DNA from: Cokeromyces recurvatus
Taxonomy: Eukaryota > Mucoromycota > Mucoromycetes > Mucorales > Mucoraceae
NCBI RefSeq assembly: GCF_025118155.1
Contig: NW_026251408.1
Coordinates: 350,001 to 414,000 of the forward strand
Length of the DNA stretch: 64,000 nucleotides
Direction of reading: 5' to 3'
Shown: positions 13,854 through 27,125 of the stretch, one piece after another
How positions within the stretch are numbered: the first letter of the stretch is position 1
Layout of the letters: the number at the start of each line of letters is the position of its first letter
The notes under the pieces: generated by a model
Seen by the model: the letters and a program-made list of their open reading frames with translations, nothing else
Database searches by the model: none
What the model was told of the DNA's origin: nothing
Made by a program: the position numbers and the translations under genes

Positions 13854-14166
13854 AAGATGCAAATAGTAGTCACTCGTGTAACATTTCATTATAAAACGAT
13901 ATAAAAGGCACGAATGTTTAATTTCCTTCTTTTTTTTCTTTTTTTTTCCCTTTTTTTTTTTTCAGAAATGTGGGGAGCCTGTTTTATGCCGGGCTATGAA
14001 TAGCACTGAAAATTGCCCCGTCTGTATAGTGCCTCCCAGGGCCGATGAAAGGTAACACAGACTCATAGAATGTTTATTGATAATAAGAACGTGACTGCGC
14101 TCACTAAAAAATGAAGTTATCATGTTATTTGGGAAAATTGATGAAAGATATTCATTCATTTATTTA
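13854..14166. other. Spacer between two IS630-like elements
   Basis: About 310 bp. A slightly GC-richer stretch at 13975-14055 stands out from its AT-rich surroundings and may be a relic of another repeat. No gene is recognised. Confidence 0.4.
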
Positions 14167-14320
14167 CTGGATTTTTCCTTCCTATATGCGGCTTTTTAAT
14201 TTTTGTTTGCGTCTGTGACCAGACTGACTTTGCACTTATTTTTTTCCATTTTGCATCCAGTCACTTTTTATTTGCTCTAGTGTTTTTCTGAATTTGCTCT
14301 TTTTTTAATTCTATTTTTGC
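14167..14320 (+). repeat. Left TIR of the 5.4-kb element
   Basis: TTTGC recurs at 14206, 14229, 14250, 14271, 14293 and 14316, spaced 21-23 bp. This mirrors the phased-motif layout of the neighbouring element but with a different motif. Confidence 0.78.
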
Positions 14321-14452
14321 TTTACTTTACTGCTAAAAAGATGTAAAAATAAAAAAAATCATCAACGTAAAAAAGAATGGAGTAATACAATAAATGAATA
14401 TAGTTATCTATTATAAGCTAAATATTTATAATAAACCTTTTGACAAATTTAT

Positions 14453-14824
14453 TTAATTATAGATTGTTATTATACACGAAAACAAAGTATGTAAATCACC
14501 TGAATCTAGATTATCCAAATCTGACATATTCATATTAGATAAACTAACATTACCATTTTCTGATATGATAAATATACCGTTCATCCTGGCTTCATTACCA
14601 CCAATAGTATAATACTTATTATTTATAACAAGCACTATAAAATCCAATGTTTGATTTAGATTCATAAACATTGTATAACAAAATTTTTTAAGGGACATCG
14701 GAAAAGTTCCATCTATACCATAAAAAGCGAAGAGAGATTCACCACTATTAATCGTTTTATTAATTTCCAGATCTTCATCAAAGTTTGGTTCATATGCAAG
14801 TTCAAAAAGGACATCTATTGTTGA
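14453..14824 (-). CDS. Open frame of unknown function inside element
   Basis: About 124 sense codons on the minus strand between stops; the first ATG is at 14698, giving 81 residues. The readable sequence includes FELAYEPNFDEDLEINK and NNKYYTIGGNEARMNGIF, which looks protein-like and not like composition noise, but I recognise no domain. It is divergent from the PD-(D/E)XK-like gene. It could be a decayed exon of a longer gene. Low confidence. Confidence 0.3.
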   Translation of the reverse strand, partial: STIDVLFELAYEPNFDEDLEINKTINSGESLFAFYGIDGTFPMSLKKFCYTMFMNLNQTLDFIVLVINNKYYTIGGNEARMNGIFIISENGNVSLSNMNMSDLDNLDSGDLHTLFSCIITIYN

Positions 14825-15146
14825 TTAGAATACTTTCTATATTGCCCATGTGCTCACATGTAAAGCATGATGTTCCTAATGTATCGTACTTCTTTGTAAT
14901 AATTGCCTTGACGAACATCTTCCTTACTGTAACAATTTGAGAATGCAGTTGGTGATAAAATATAGAATCCTACCAGTATCTTGTCCGAGTCTTCATATGT
15001 TGTATCTGAGGTTGATGACGCTCCCTGTGGCTACATATGTAAAATGGGAATGCCTGAGCTTGATAGCAGTGACATTCCTAGTTTGCCAATAGAAACCGCA
15101 GACAGCCAACTTGCGGCATGCCCAATTATCGGCCCGAAATAACTCA

Positions 15147-16145
15147 ATGCACCCATTAGACGTAGTCAATCGTTTAAGATTGTCTGTGATATTTGAATCT
15201 GATGAAGAACAGGCCGATACTATGGCAGACTTGCCAAACAGTGTCTACCAAAACATCAGAGAGTTTAAACGGGCTATTCTGACCAAAAGATTCTATAATC
15301 AACCTGAACCAAGTTCGAACTTCGTGGAACTATCGTTAAACAATATCCTTAGCTCAACATACCTTCTTCATGGTACGGACCGTATCAAGAACAAAGGCTC
15401 TGAGCTAAATTTAATAGCTACATCCGTTTCAACCTTTTTGTCGCCGTTCTTCTCTTCTCACGATGATGTGCAGATGGAGTTCGACTCTATTTCATGGGTG
15501 TACAAACAACAAGAAGTTGTGGACGAGAACAAATTACGTCCCGATATTTTGATTCATGCCAGACAGCATGGTCAAGTAATTGAAGTTGCTTGCGGAGAAG
15601 TTAAGAAGCCTGGTGTGTCTCAAGAGCGTCTAAACAAAGATAGAATTCGCGTATTGGAGATGATGAAAAGGCAGCTCCATATCCGATTAAAATATGCCAA
15701 AGCTCACTATGAAACAGTGACATTTGGAATTTTGGTTCAGGGTAAGATTAGAAGATGTTTGTTGTAAACTTCCTTAAAACTAAATATCTATGTTTCTTCC
15801 TTTTTTTGAAAGGTTTTTCTGTCGTACTTATTCAGATGACCCTTGATTTGACAAAAGGTGTGTATATCTATCAAGAACAACCACCGTTTCCCTTGCCAAC
15901 GACTTTCGAGACGTACTCTCACATGGACACGTCTATGGAATTCATGCAAACATTCAAGGTATGATATATTAACATTCTATCGTTTTACTAATATTAACTG
16001 GTGTCACTCTATTTTCTAGGGGAAAATGATCGATTCTTTGTTGAAGCCCGAAGACAATAATAAAAGCCAGATTTGGGAAGAATACAAGGGCCATGTATGG
16101 CCAACCCCCTTCGCTTTTTTGCCTATATACCCTAAAAAAAAATAA
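15147..16145 (+). CDS. PD-(D/E)XK nuclease-like protein, element cargo
   Basis: Deduced exons 15147-15741, 15813-15958 and 16020-16145, with introns of 71 and 61 bp that keep frame; about 288 residues. The candidate nuclease core is RPDILIHARQ followed by EVACGEVKKPG, which has the spacing of a PD...ExK active site. The alpha/beta pattern continues with FGILVQGFSVVLIQMTLD across the first intron. A second open frame upstream (about 14960-15145, MPELDSSDIPSLPIETADSQ) ends in a stop and may be the original N-terminus separated by a frameshift. Proteins of this look are multicopy in Mucorales genomes as far as I recall. The nuclease assignment is an inference from the motif. Confidence 0.5.
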
Positions 16146-17456
16146 GCTCACACTTACGTCTTCCTGCTTCTGTGGCCAATATGTTATTTTAGTGTAACTA
16201 TGCTTCTTCACTCCTTTATGTCTTCTAATTACTTTCATCATGTCCAATATATTTATGAAATTTTTATGCAACATTCCATATTTTCTCCTTTATTACTTCT
16301 ATGTGAATACTAAAATTAAACAATATTTAAGATATCAAATGTCGAACAGTCTTTTTTCTAATTGATTTTCCAATATTTAGAATCATCCTGAGAATGATTT
16401 TATGCAGAAAAAAAATATATATATATAAAAAAACCAAAGGGAAAGTCTATTTAAATTGTGCTTTATTTTAACAAACTTTTTTTCTTTAAATATCTAATAT
16501 TGTGTTGGTCTTTATATAGTTTTCAAAACAGACTATTGTGACATGAATTGATGACTAATAATGGACGTGAGTGTGTATTTGACAATCGGCAAATATCCTT
16601 TGGATTTGGTATATGATTCCTAATATTAGTTTGTCTTGGTATTGTACTAACAGATCAAACTTATGCTTTATTTTATGCTGATTGGCTGTATCATCATTTA
16701 GCGCCCGTACATGTCAATTTCAGTCTGTATAAATTTATCAAAGTGCCTGCGGATAAACATTAACATTAAATTTTACTGTCATTCTAGATCACATCCATCT
16801 GTGGGTTCAGTTGTAAGAATAAAAGATTTATAAATTGCCGTTCATGCGTTCTTCTACAGAAATCTATTCCCAGAGTTTACCATTCAATTATGCTCAGTGA
16901 AGAAAAAAGTCAGTTAGTTATTTTCGGATAGGAAAACATTTACAAGATATACATTACTTCTTCCTGAAAGTTACGAAATGTGAGTCAGTGATGATAAAGA
17001 GACAACAATTTCATTTGCCCACAATGCATCCAGAGGCAGCACAAAATAGCACCGCACAGTAGAGAGTGGGGGTGTCACAGCAAGGATAGCCGTCAAGCTC
17101 CTGGAAATTGCTACGGACCAGCGGGTCTCATACCTTTCAAATAAGTCCTTGAGTATGCGAGGGCTGGGGTGTCACATTGCAGCCAAATGGCCACGCTGTC
17201 AAGTCCGTTTGAGCGATGCGTTTGCAAATCACTGAATTTTGCGGAAAAGATTACCATTAAGCTAGAACCTAAATAATTCAAGAATAAATAAATCACAAAG
17301 ATTTGGACAGAATGTAAAATAACTAGTTTTATGACAAAAAGTATTGATTTAATCTCTTGAATTATATTCAATACATCCATAGTAAGTGGAACATAAATAA
17401 CAGATGAGAAACAGTTGAAAATGTTTTCACACCAAAATTTGCTATTTAGACCTGAA
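16146..17456. other. Non-coding interior of the 5.4-kb element
   Basis: Mostly AT-rich. A GC-richer patch at 16990-17220 contains two copies of GGGGTGTCACA (about 17069 and 17166), each followed by a sequence including GTCAAG. No gene is recognised. A minus-strand frame crossing the patch (17111-17380) lacks any known domain. Confidence 0.4.
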
Positions 17457-17669
17457 GAACAAAATAGGAAATGTTATTATGCCCACCCTTCAAAATTTTT
17501 ATTTACTTTATTATATTTAGTCTTCCCTCCCTTCTTTCTTATTATTTAACCGAGCTCAGAATTCGATTGATAGTATAATATTAGAATTTATTCCTTTATA
17601 TATCTTTGAAATCGCTATTAAATAAAGATTCAAGAAGATTCTAGCATAATAACATTTCCTATTTTGTTC
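17457..17669. repeat. 26-bp perfect inverted repeat (MITE-like)
   Basis: Arms at 17457-17482 (starting GAACAAAATAGG) and 17644-17669 are perfect reverse complements around a 161-bp non-coding spacer. No clear target duplication flanks it. It may be a miniature non-autonomous element, or the palindromic trace of an older element end close to the transposase start. Confidence 0.65.
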
Positions 17670-17825
17670 CGACAGTCTCAAGAAATTCTCTCGAGAAATT
17701 CCTTTCGATTGAGAAGTTGAGATTTTGGGATCTTGTGAAAGTTCGATCTTTTTTTATTTAAAAATATTTGAAGTTATTCAACACTTATTTTTCGTATTTT
17801 TTTAAAAACAAAACAAAAATTTATC

Positions 17826-19289
17826 ATGTCTTCAAATGCTGTTTTTTTATCCCTTCTCTCCCACTTTGACAATGAAGCAGGTAATCTTACTTTCGCACCT
17901 ATGGACGGATTGATAAATAATATTGTTGAGGAACAACAACATATTCTTGTCGTAGATAATAGTCTCTCCATAAATACGGTAATGGAATGGGAGACGAGTC
18001 ATCCAGCTAGTGAACCTAACAACAATTCAACGATGCAACTTCTGATTTTTATGAAATACAGAAATATCATTTCTGAAAGCGAAGTATCTCAAGAATCAGA
18101 GGTGCCTAAAGCTGAAACACCTTCTGCTGCTCCGTCTACTCCTGTCACTCCTGTCACTCCTGTTCGCAGTAAAAGAGGAACATATCGTAAGTATACTGAA
18201 AAGCAAGTCCTGGATTTTTTCCATTTGGTATTCGAATGTGGTATGACAGCAAAAACTGCTTCTGAGAAGACTGGTATCGTCATTAGAACTGGTTAGAACT
18301 ATATCCGTCAGGAAAGACTGCGAAGAGCAGCTGAATACGAACCCCCTTCTGATGTCTCTGGACAAGCAATTGAAGAGAAACCTGTGAAAACAGGAAACAA
18401 GAAACTTTTTGATGACCACTCTAAGTTCTTGGTACAACTTTATGAGAAAAATCTTGCAGCTACATTGGCACAAGCTAGGAAAGCCTTATGCAAAGAATTT
18501 GAGGGCTTGACTATCACCTTGTCTGGGTTTCAGAAGCACTTGGTGAAGAAGTGTTGTTTGACTATGAAGAAGCTTGAAAAGCTACCGGCGAAAAGATGCT
18601 CTCAAGATACAATAGAACTTCGTTGCGAACGTCTACTAGAATGGCAATCTTTAGACGACTTGGATTATTCATCTAACTGCGTTTTCCTTGATGAGGCGGG
18701 ATTTAATATGCACATCAAGAGAAATTTTGGCCGCTCTGTTCGCGGAAAACCAGCAAAGGTCGAAGTTCCAACTCAACTGGGCATCACCTTAACAATGATG
18801 GGTGCTATTTGTGAGAAGGGTGTGGTGAATCTGACTTTGAAGAAGCCTGAGGAAGTGGTTTCGAAGAAAAGAAAGACTAAAGACGGATCATCGAAGAGCA
18901 TCAATGGTCGAATCGGAACCCGAACAGAGCACTACTTAGAGTTTATTAGCAGTACCATGGATATTCTTGATGAGTGTAATATGCAGGGTCGTTATCTCGT
19001 AATGGATAATGCCCCAATTCATACGTCTAAATTAGTTCGAAGTCTAATTGAAGGAAGAGGATATAAATGCTTATATCTTCCTCCTTATTCGCCATTCTTG
19101 AACCCAATAGAAGAATTTTGGTCGAAGGTAAAGTTTGGTGTGTGTCGGGAGGAGCTTAGTGAGAAGGCCCAGCTTACACCAAGGATTTTGGATTCTGCCA
19201 AGAAGGTGACTTCTGCTGACTGCGAGGGATGGATCCGACGTTCAATCTCTTTCTTTGAGCGTTGTCTCAATAAAGAGACAAATTTATAA
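17826..19289 (+). pseudogene. IS630/Tc1-like transposase with one in-frame stop
   Basis: A single reading frame of 487 codons interrupted only by TAG at 18294-18296 (in RTG-stop-NYIRQ). It has an N-terminal acidic/Ser-Pro-Thr region, a helix-turn-helix near GMTAKTASEKTGI, and the DDE core FLDEAGFNMH, VMDNAPIHTSK and PPYSPFLNPIEEFW, so all three acidic residues are intact. It is related over its core to the transposase at 12279-13661. The stop falls in the DNA-binding part, so a truncated catalytic half could at most be made from an internal start. The damage is minimal, which points to recent inactivation or a single-base error. Confidence 0.88.
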
Positions 19290-19439
19290 TTTTTTTAATA
19301 AACATATAAGTTTGACTTTATTTTGCATTATAATTTATTGAAATATTTTATTTTTTTCTACTTATTATTTGCGTTAGAGATTTACTTTGTAATATTTTTG
19401 AATCTGCATTTCTTTAGTACTGAAAGAGTACAAAACCGT

Positions 19440-19567
19440 ATTTTAATCAGAAAAAAAAAAAAACTAGTGCAAATAAAAAATAACTGGGTGCAAAAGAAAA
19501 AAAAAATAAGTGCAAAATCAATCTGGTCACAGATGCAAACAAAATTTTAAAAGCAGAAAAAATCCAG
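19440..19567 (-). repeat. Right TIR of the 5.4-kb element
   Basis: TGCAAA occurs at 19468, 19489, 19511 and 19534 (spacing 21, 22, 23), the inverse of the TTTGC series at the left end. The TIR ends AAATCCAG next to TA. Confidence 0.78.
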
Positions 19568-19632
19568 TATTTTCTTTTTTTTACATAAAAATATCTGCCA
19601 ACAAAAAGCCTATTGTATTTATGGCTATTACT

Positions 19633-19985
19633 TTAGCAGTTAATGGTGGTGTTATGAATTGCTGTCATGATGTCTTTGATTTTGTGTATCATGGCATTAT
19701 CATTAACAATATGGATATTATGTAAAACAGGCTTGTTAAGTGTAGATGTTGTTTCTTTCACAAATAGTAGAAAGTATGATGATGTTTTAATGCCATGTGG
19801 AAGTGCTCTCTTTGTACCATCTATCTTCTGCTTTTTTATAGACTTTGGACTTTGGAACCTGTTGAGAAACTTCAATATAATCCATAGGCTGACATGCAGC
19901 CCAAAATACTCAGATTGGTGCCTTCCGGCTGTACTTCCATTTCCACAAGTTTTCCTTTCTTAGATCAATCAATAGGACGCATCAT
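19633..19985 (-). pseudogene. Fragment of a third IS630-like transposase
   Basis: Minus-strand remnant with SKKGKLVEMEV, GTNLSILGCMSAYGL, KKQKIDGTKR and VNDNAMIHK, the last corresponding to VMDNAPIHK of the intact enzymes. A frameshift lies after YGL, and both ends of the protein are missing. It sits just outside the right end of the 5.4-kb element and belongs to a different subfamily. Confidence 0.65.
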
Positions 19986-20513
19986 ATTTTTTTTTCTTTC
20001 TATTATTTTTATAATGTGTATATTGATGGTCAAACAATCCTACAGATGATCTACACTTTCTACTGCTTGTCAAGAATTCTTACTGGATTTAAAAAATTCT
20101 ATGTTTAAACGCAAAACACTATGTAGACAATGCTTTAGAAGAAACTAATTTACTAGTTAAAGATGAGAGCCGTATATTGATCTTAGGAAGTGAAAAAAAT
20201 TATTGCCAAAGCCTTACAAAGTGTATGCATCTTCTAATTACTCATATTTACTCCTCGGAGTCTATCACTTGTAATAGCTCTTTACCAAGCATTGATACCA
20301 AACTATTTTGATTAGCTAGTCATGAGGAGCTGGAAATGTTTTTACAAGAACCTGTACCAAAAGGAAAACAAAAACACAAACACTTTGAATATAAGTTTGC
20401 ATTCTATATACAAGAACAATAAACATTTGTTAGACAAAAGAGAATATTATTATTATTATTATTATGTAATAAATTGTAAAAAAGAAAAGAAAAGAAAAAA
20501 AAAAGAATAGTAA
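19986..20513. other. Intergenic, no supported gene
   Basis: AT-rich with a TAT trinucleotide repeat near 20445-20466 and A-runs. Nothing recognisable; it includes the 3' flank of the monooxygenase gene. Confidence 0.45.
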
Positions 20514-22831
20514 TTATTTTAAATAGGTATGTAGAAATGCTAACGCCTTATTGATATCATCCTCTGATAACACTAGTGTCGAACTGGTAATATAAAGATC
20601 AGGTCGAATAATTAATAATGCAGCAGGTGGCTCTGTATTCGTATGAGTTGTATTCACTAAACTTGAATGAAGTCCAATTAGACTTGTGATTGAATCATTT
20701 GAGCTTGTTGGTAAATATTCAACCCAAAAGTTTTCTGATTCTAATTTTTCAGCAATGACAATACGTTTATCATCATTGTCGCAAAGATCTTTGATATCAT
20801 GCATGATATCATCTGCTAATCTATATTCAGGGACATTCCAAGTAGATTCAATAATAAGTGGACGAATTGAGCTACCAAAATTTGTTTGAATTTTTTTCCA
20901 AAATTTGGAGGTTAGACAGGAAGCGCTATACGAGGCAGGTCGTGTGGCTATCCAAAGAGCCGTATGATTTCCTGTATTACTGATAATTTGATGTAATGTT
21001 TTTCGTTCTAATAGATGCTCAGGCTGATCCATGGCTAGACAACGTTTAAGAAGTAAGGTAGATTCAGGTAGAAATTTGCCTGCCTTAATTAAAGAAGGAT
21101 CAGATGCTCCTATAATACGTGATGAATTATCAATTGATGTGTGCAGCTAATATTTTATTGATTTCAGTTAAAAAAAGATTAGTTTTATTTTCTCGCACTC
21201 CTTCTCTTTCTCTCTCTCTCTCTCTTTTTTTTTTTTTTTTTTTTTTTTTTTATCATTTACCTGTAATATACTAGCCATTCCATATTCTTTTAACTTGGAG
21301 ACACAGAAATTTGAAGATGAAATGAAGTATCGTAGAATAGCTAAATGAATTTTTAGCATTTCTTATATACATATATATATATGTATTTAGAGTATATTTA
21401 CCCATAAAGAAACTAACACTCATAGCGAGCTCTGTAGCATTACCAGTCTGACTAATGGTATTTTCTGCAATAGGTTCTCGCTAATAAATAGAGTAGTTAG
21501 TTTATAAATATATTTATATGAAGAGAATTTATGTTTATATACCTCAATAGTATAAGAATCTAAGAGCAATTCAGGATCTGAAGATAATCCTTTTAATACT
21601 AATGACATTTTCCAAGCAAGGTTATCAGCTAAAAATATGTAAAGCATTAAAAACAAAACAGTATTCTCTCTCTCTTTTTTTTTTACCATCTTGTAATCCT
21701 AGGTTCATTCCTTGACCTCCAACAGGAGAGTGACAATGTGCAGCATCTTAATAATAACATATATATATATAAGTACAAAAGAAAAAATAAAATAAAATAA
21801 AATACAAATATGATTATAAATAATATTTTACCTCCAATCAAAAAGGCTCTGCCACGACGAAAACCATTTGCTTTACGCTCATTGATATAAAAATGGGTTA
21901 ACCAAGCAGGATCACTTGCAACTAAATTTAATTTTTCTAATCTTGTTTTCAAAATTTGATTTACTTCATCTAATGATAGAGTTTCTGTCCCATTAATACC
22001 ATGGGTTACATTTTTCGTAGATGGCCTCTTTTCATAAGGTCCCTTATTCGCAATCATTCGAAACAAATTGTTTTTTCTATTGTGATGGTCAAAGTTGATA
22101 GGTATCAAAAGGCACATACCTTCTGAATGATAAAAGACATTAAATTTATCTTTGATGATATCTAAATCAGGACCTGATAAGACAACATCGGCTAAAGCAA
22201 ATTTTGTTTCTGAGGATTCACCATCATAAGTCCAGGTAGGGTCTCCATTTCTAACGGTAGAGTGAGCACCATCAGCGCCAATAATATATTTGCCCTGTAT
22301 GCATTCAGTTGTCTTTCCATTATCTTTAGTGACAATTGCTGTGACTAATTGATTTTGTTCTGTGTAAGATACTAATTTTGTGTTCCATTCTATAGTTGTC
22401 TTTTCTTGAATAAGTGAAGCTAGGATAGACTCCGTTTTTGATTGGGGAATACTTGTGAGTTGAGGAAAGATGGTCTCTCCAACATCATCAGATTCCAAAG
22501 AAGCACTCTATTATAAATTCATCTACTATTTAGAATACAAAACATACATATCTATATTACTTCATACCTCACAGCCTTCAATAAACAATTGAACACCACG
22601 TAATACATAAGCTTCATGTAGCAAATGATGTGCTATACCTTTATTTTCAAATACTTCTAAAGAACGAGCAGACACAAAAAAGGCTCTACTTTGCTCCGTA
22701 GGACCTTCCTTTTGATCACAAATATACACTGAATGTCCTTGCATTATCATTTGATATGCAAAGAATAATCCTACAGGTCCTGCCCCACAAACAATTATAT
22801 CATATTTTTTATTTACTTTTTTGTCGACCAT
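20514..22831 (-). CDS. FAD-dependent monooxygenase (phenol hydroxylase-like)
   Basis: Class A flavoprotein aromatic hydroxylase, expected to use NADPH and oxygen. Seven exons: 22831-22568, 22507-21832, 21746-21687, 21628-21543, 21480-21402, 21361-21261, 21146-20514; 632 residues, in the usual range. All three signature motifs are present: GAGPVG (residues 16-21) for FAD, GADGAHSTVR (165-174) for FAD/NADPH, and GDAAHCHSPVGGQGMNLGLQ (from 313) for FAD ribityl binding. The C-terminal third (AALLIIRPDLYI) fits the thioredoxin-like domain of phenol 2-monooxygenase. Introns contain AT and CT/T repeats. The substrate cannot be read. A divergent relative lies at 40.3-43.4 kb. Confidence 0.9.
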
Positions 22832-23545
22832 TCTTAATCACAAATTGCTAGGAAAGAAGAAGAAAAAAAAAGTACAAGAAATAAACAATAAAAAAAAAAA
22901 GAAAAATTAAAAGAGTATGTTTGTGTATAAATAAAAAACAAAATAGTTTCTATTTTTTAACACATAATTAGCGGTGTTGCTTTATATCCAACTTTCGTCG
23001 GTGTGGAGTTCCTGATTTCTTATATGAAAAAAAAAGACCCTTATTTCTTACATAATATGTAGTAAAACAAACCATTCTTCAAAATACAACTTTTTTTTTC
23101 CATTTGAATTTAGTTTATTATTATTACAAGAAGATCTTTACTGTTTTGTTATATATGCTTCGTAGTTTTATAATAATACATGCTGCTGTTGTTTCCATTG
23201 ATACTATGAAAAAAAAAAGAAATTCGGATATTTAATTGTTGTGTCGGCTATGGCCTCCTGTAATAATAAACAATTCTATTATATGTGTTTCTAAAACAAT
23301 ACATATTTTTTTTTTCTGTTTTTCTTTTAAATGACAAATAACAATAAAAGGTTGATTTACTGACTGAGTTTCTAATAAAATTGACTATTTATCATGAAAT
23401 CACTAAAATAAGCTTTTGAATGCACTCAATTCATAAACAAAAAGCAAAAATAAAAAAAAAAGAAAAAGAAAAGCGTTATAAATATGTGTTTATTTTTGAT
23501 AAAAAGGAGTATATAAGAGAGTTAATAAAACTTTGTATTATACAA
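22832..23545. other. Intergenic between monooxygenase and ATP16
   Basis: AT-rich, with A- and T-runs. It holds the monooxygenase promoter and the ATP16 3' flank. No gene is supported. Confidence 0.45.
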
Positions 23546-24393
23546 TTACTTTGACAAAGCACTTTGAAGAGCTTCATAAACTTCAACTTCAACCTTAGCA
23601 ATTGCTTTCTCCTTATCAGTAACTGCACTACTAGCTTGACGTTGAGCTTCAGCAAGACCTGCCTGAACACGCTATATATATGCATATAAAATAAATAACC
23701 TCTTCTCATTCTCTCTTCCTTTCTCTCTCTCTCTCTCTTTTTTTTCTGCTTTCTATCAACGTTTTTCATTTATTTACCTCAAGGGAAAGTTCTTCAAGAG
23801 GAACGGCTTCAACAGCATTAATATTAAGAGAATTGTCGGGATTAATAGTAGCAAAACCGCCAGAAACTATAGAGAAAAAATAAATAAATTTAGCTATTCT
23901 AAAAAAAAAGAGGGGATGAGAAGGGGAAAAAATTAATCTTTTAATGTACCAAAAAACTTCTTGGTAATTTCAGAATTTTCGATAACTTCAACAACACCAG
24001 GATTTAATTGTTCAATGGTAGGTACGTGATTAGCAAGGATACCCATGTCACCAGAAGTAGCAGCTAAATTTACTTGATGAACATCGGTAGCCTTATAAAT
24101 AGCCTAATTAAAGAGAAAAAAATACATTAATTCAATCATCAGTGTGGTAAATACATTACAATTGATTTACCTTGTGAGGAACAACAAAGGTCAAACGAAG
24201 AGCTTCGGAAGCAGCGGGAGCTTCAGTGGCATAAAAGCGGGCTATATATCAGATAATTATTATTATTATTATTATTATTGCCGTTGTTTTTAGTTAGTGC
24301 GCCTTAATTATACATGTATTTTTTTTTTTATTTAATTTTACCCATAGCAAGAGGCTTAATGGCAGTACGGGCAGATCTAGCAAGAATGTTCAT
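23546..24393 (-). CDS. ATP16: ATP synthase F1 delta subunit, mitochondrial
   Basis: Central-stalk subunit (bacterial epsilon equivalent) of mitochondrial F1Fo ATP synthase. Five exons: 24393-24342, about 24240-24171, 24103-23950, 23866-23778, 23671-23546; roughly 163 residues. The targeting peptide starts MNILARSARTAIKPLAM. The mature protein carries the beta-sandwich signature TSGDMGILANHVPTIEQL and FFVSGGFATINPDNSLNI, then the helical hairpin ELSLERVQAGLAEAQRQA. All introns are 60-110 bp. It is head to head with ATP2 copy 2, 677 bp away, so these two F1 subunit genes could share upstream control. Confidence 0.94.
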
Positions 24394-25070
24394 TGTTGTG
24401 TAAAAAAAAATCTGTGGGGAAAAAAAACTATTTCATATTGGAGTTATAGGGTTTGTTAATTCGAACTTGAGGACTTTCAAAAATTAAGGGCAAGGTGTGG
24501 TGATAGGAAGGGGGAAGCTAATTTCACCCCCGGAAGATGACGTAAAAATATCTTTTTTTCTTGTTATTATTCTACATATATTGTGGCTTGTTCTTTTGGA
24601 TCATCATCATAAAGCGTTCTAATAAAGAAAGTAAATACAGATAACCATGTATATAAGCATAATATAAGTGAGCAATTATCTTTTTTTTTTTCGCATTACA
24701 TATACCAAATGACTACGAAACCATACACATAATAATAATAGAATAGAATTAAAGATAAGGTCTTTTATACAAACTGAGTGATGCTTCTGTCATAGTTTAA
24801 TATCCTCCTTATCTTATAAATTATTGATCTTATGTTTACTGTTTAAACTATTCCTCTCTGCATCATTGAATGTCAAATTCTTAATACTAATTGAGTTTTA
24901 ATTTTTATAAGCTTGACCCAAAAAAAAAAGTAGCTATACCATAAAGTTGGTAAACAAAAATGAGGGGAGGGGTTAAAAAAAAAGGAACAGGGGAAATATT
25001 ATAAGCCCTATTATTAGTTTATTTTATTTTTTTATTTTTCTAAGCTTTCTCTCCTTTTCTCGGTAAAGCT
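24394..25070. promoter_or_regulatory. Shared 5' region of ATP16 and ATP2 copy 2
   Basis: 677 bp between divergent F1-ATPase genes. AT-rich with pyrimidine tracts just before the ATP2 start (near 25030-25060). A bidirectional promoter is an inference from the layout; no binding site is identified. Confidence 0.4.

Positions 25071-27122
<2,052 letters not shown>

Positions 27123-27125
<3 letters not shown>

Larger units (their letters stand above)
14167..19567 (+). mobile_element. 5.4-kb IS630/Tc1-like element with internal cargo
   Basis: Imperfect inverted repeats of roughly 130-150 bp face each other at 14167-14320 and 19440-19567. Both begin CTGGATTTTT when read inward and share GTCTGTGACCAGA / ATCTGTGACCAGA and TTTGCACTTATTTTTT. 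Each outer end abuts TA (14165-14166 and 19568-19569). Inside lie a minus-strand open frame (14453-14824), a spliced PD-(D/E)XK-like gene (15147-16145), a 26-bp inverted repeat (17457-17669) and a transposase reading frame with one stop (17826-19289). Either the element carries cargo, or a smaller element received later insertions between its left end and the transposase. Confidence 0.7.

Noticed and set aside
15111..15146. Upstream extension of the PD-(D/E)XK-like gene
   Set aside because: It begins with TTG and is preceded by a stop; the first ATG in frame is 15147.
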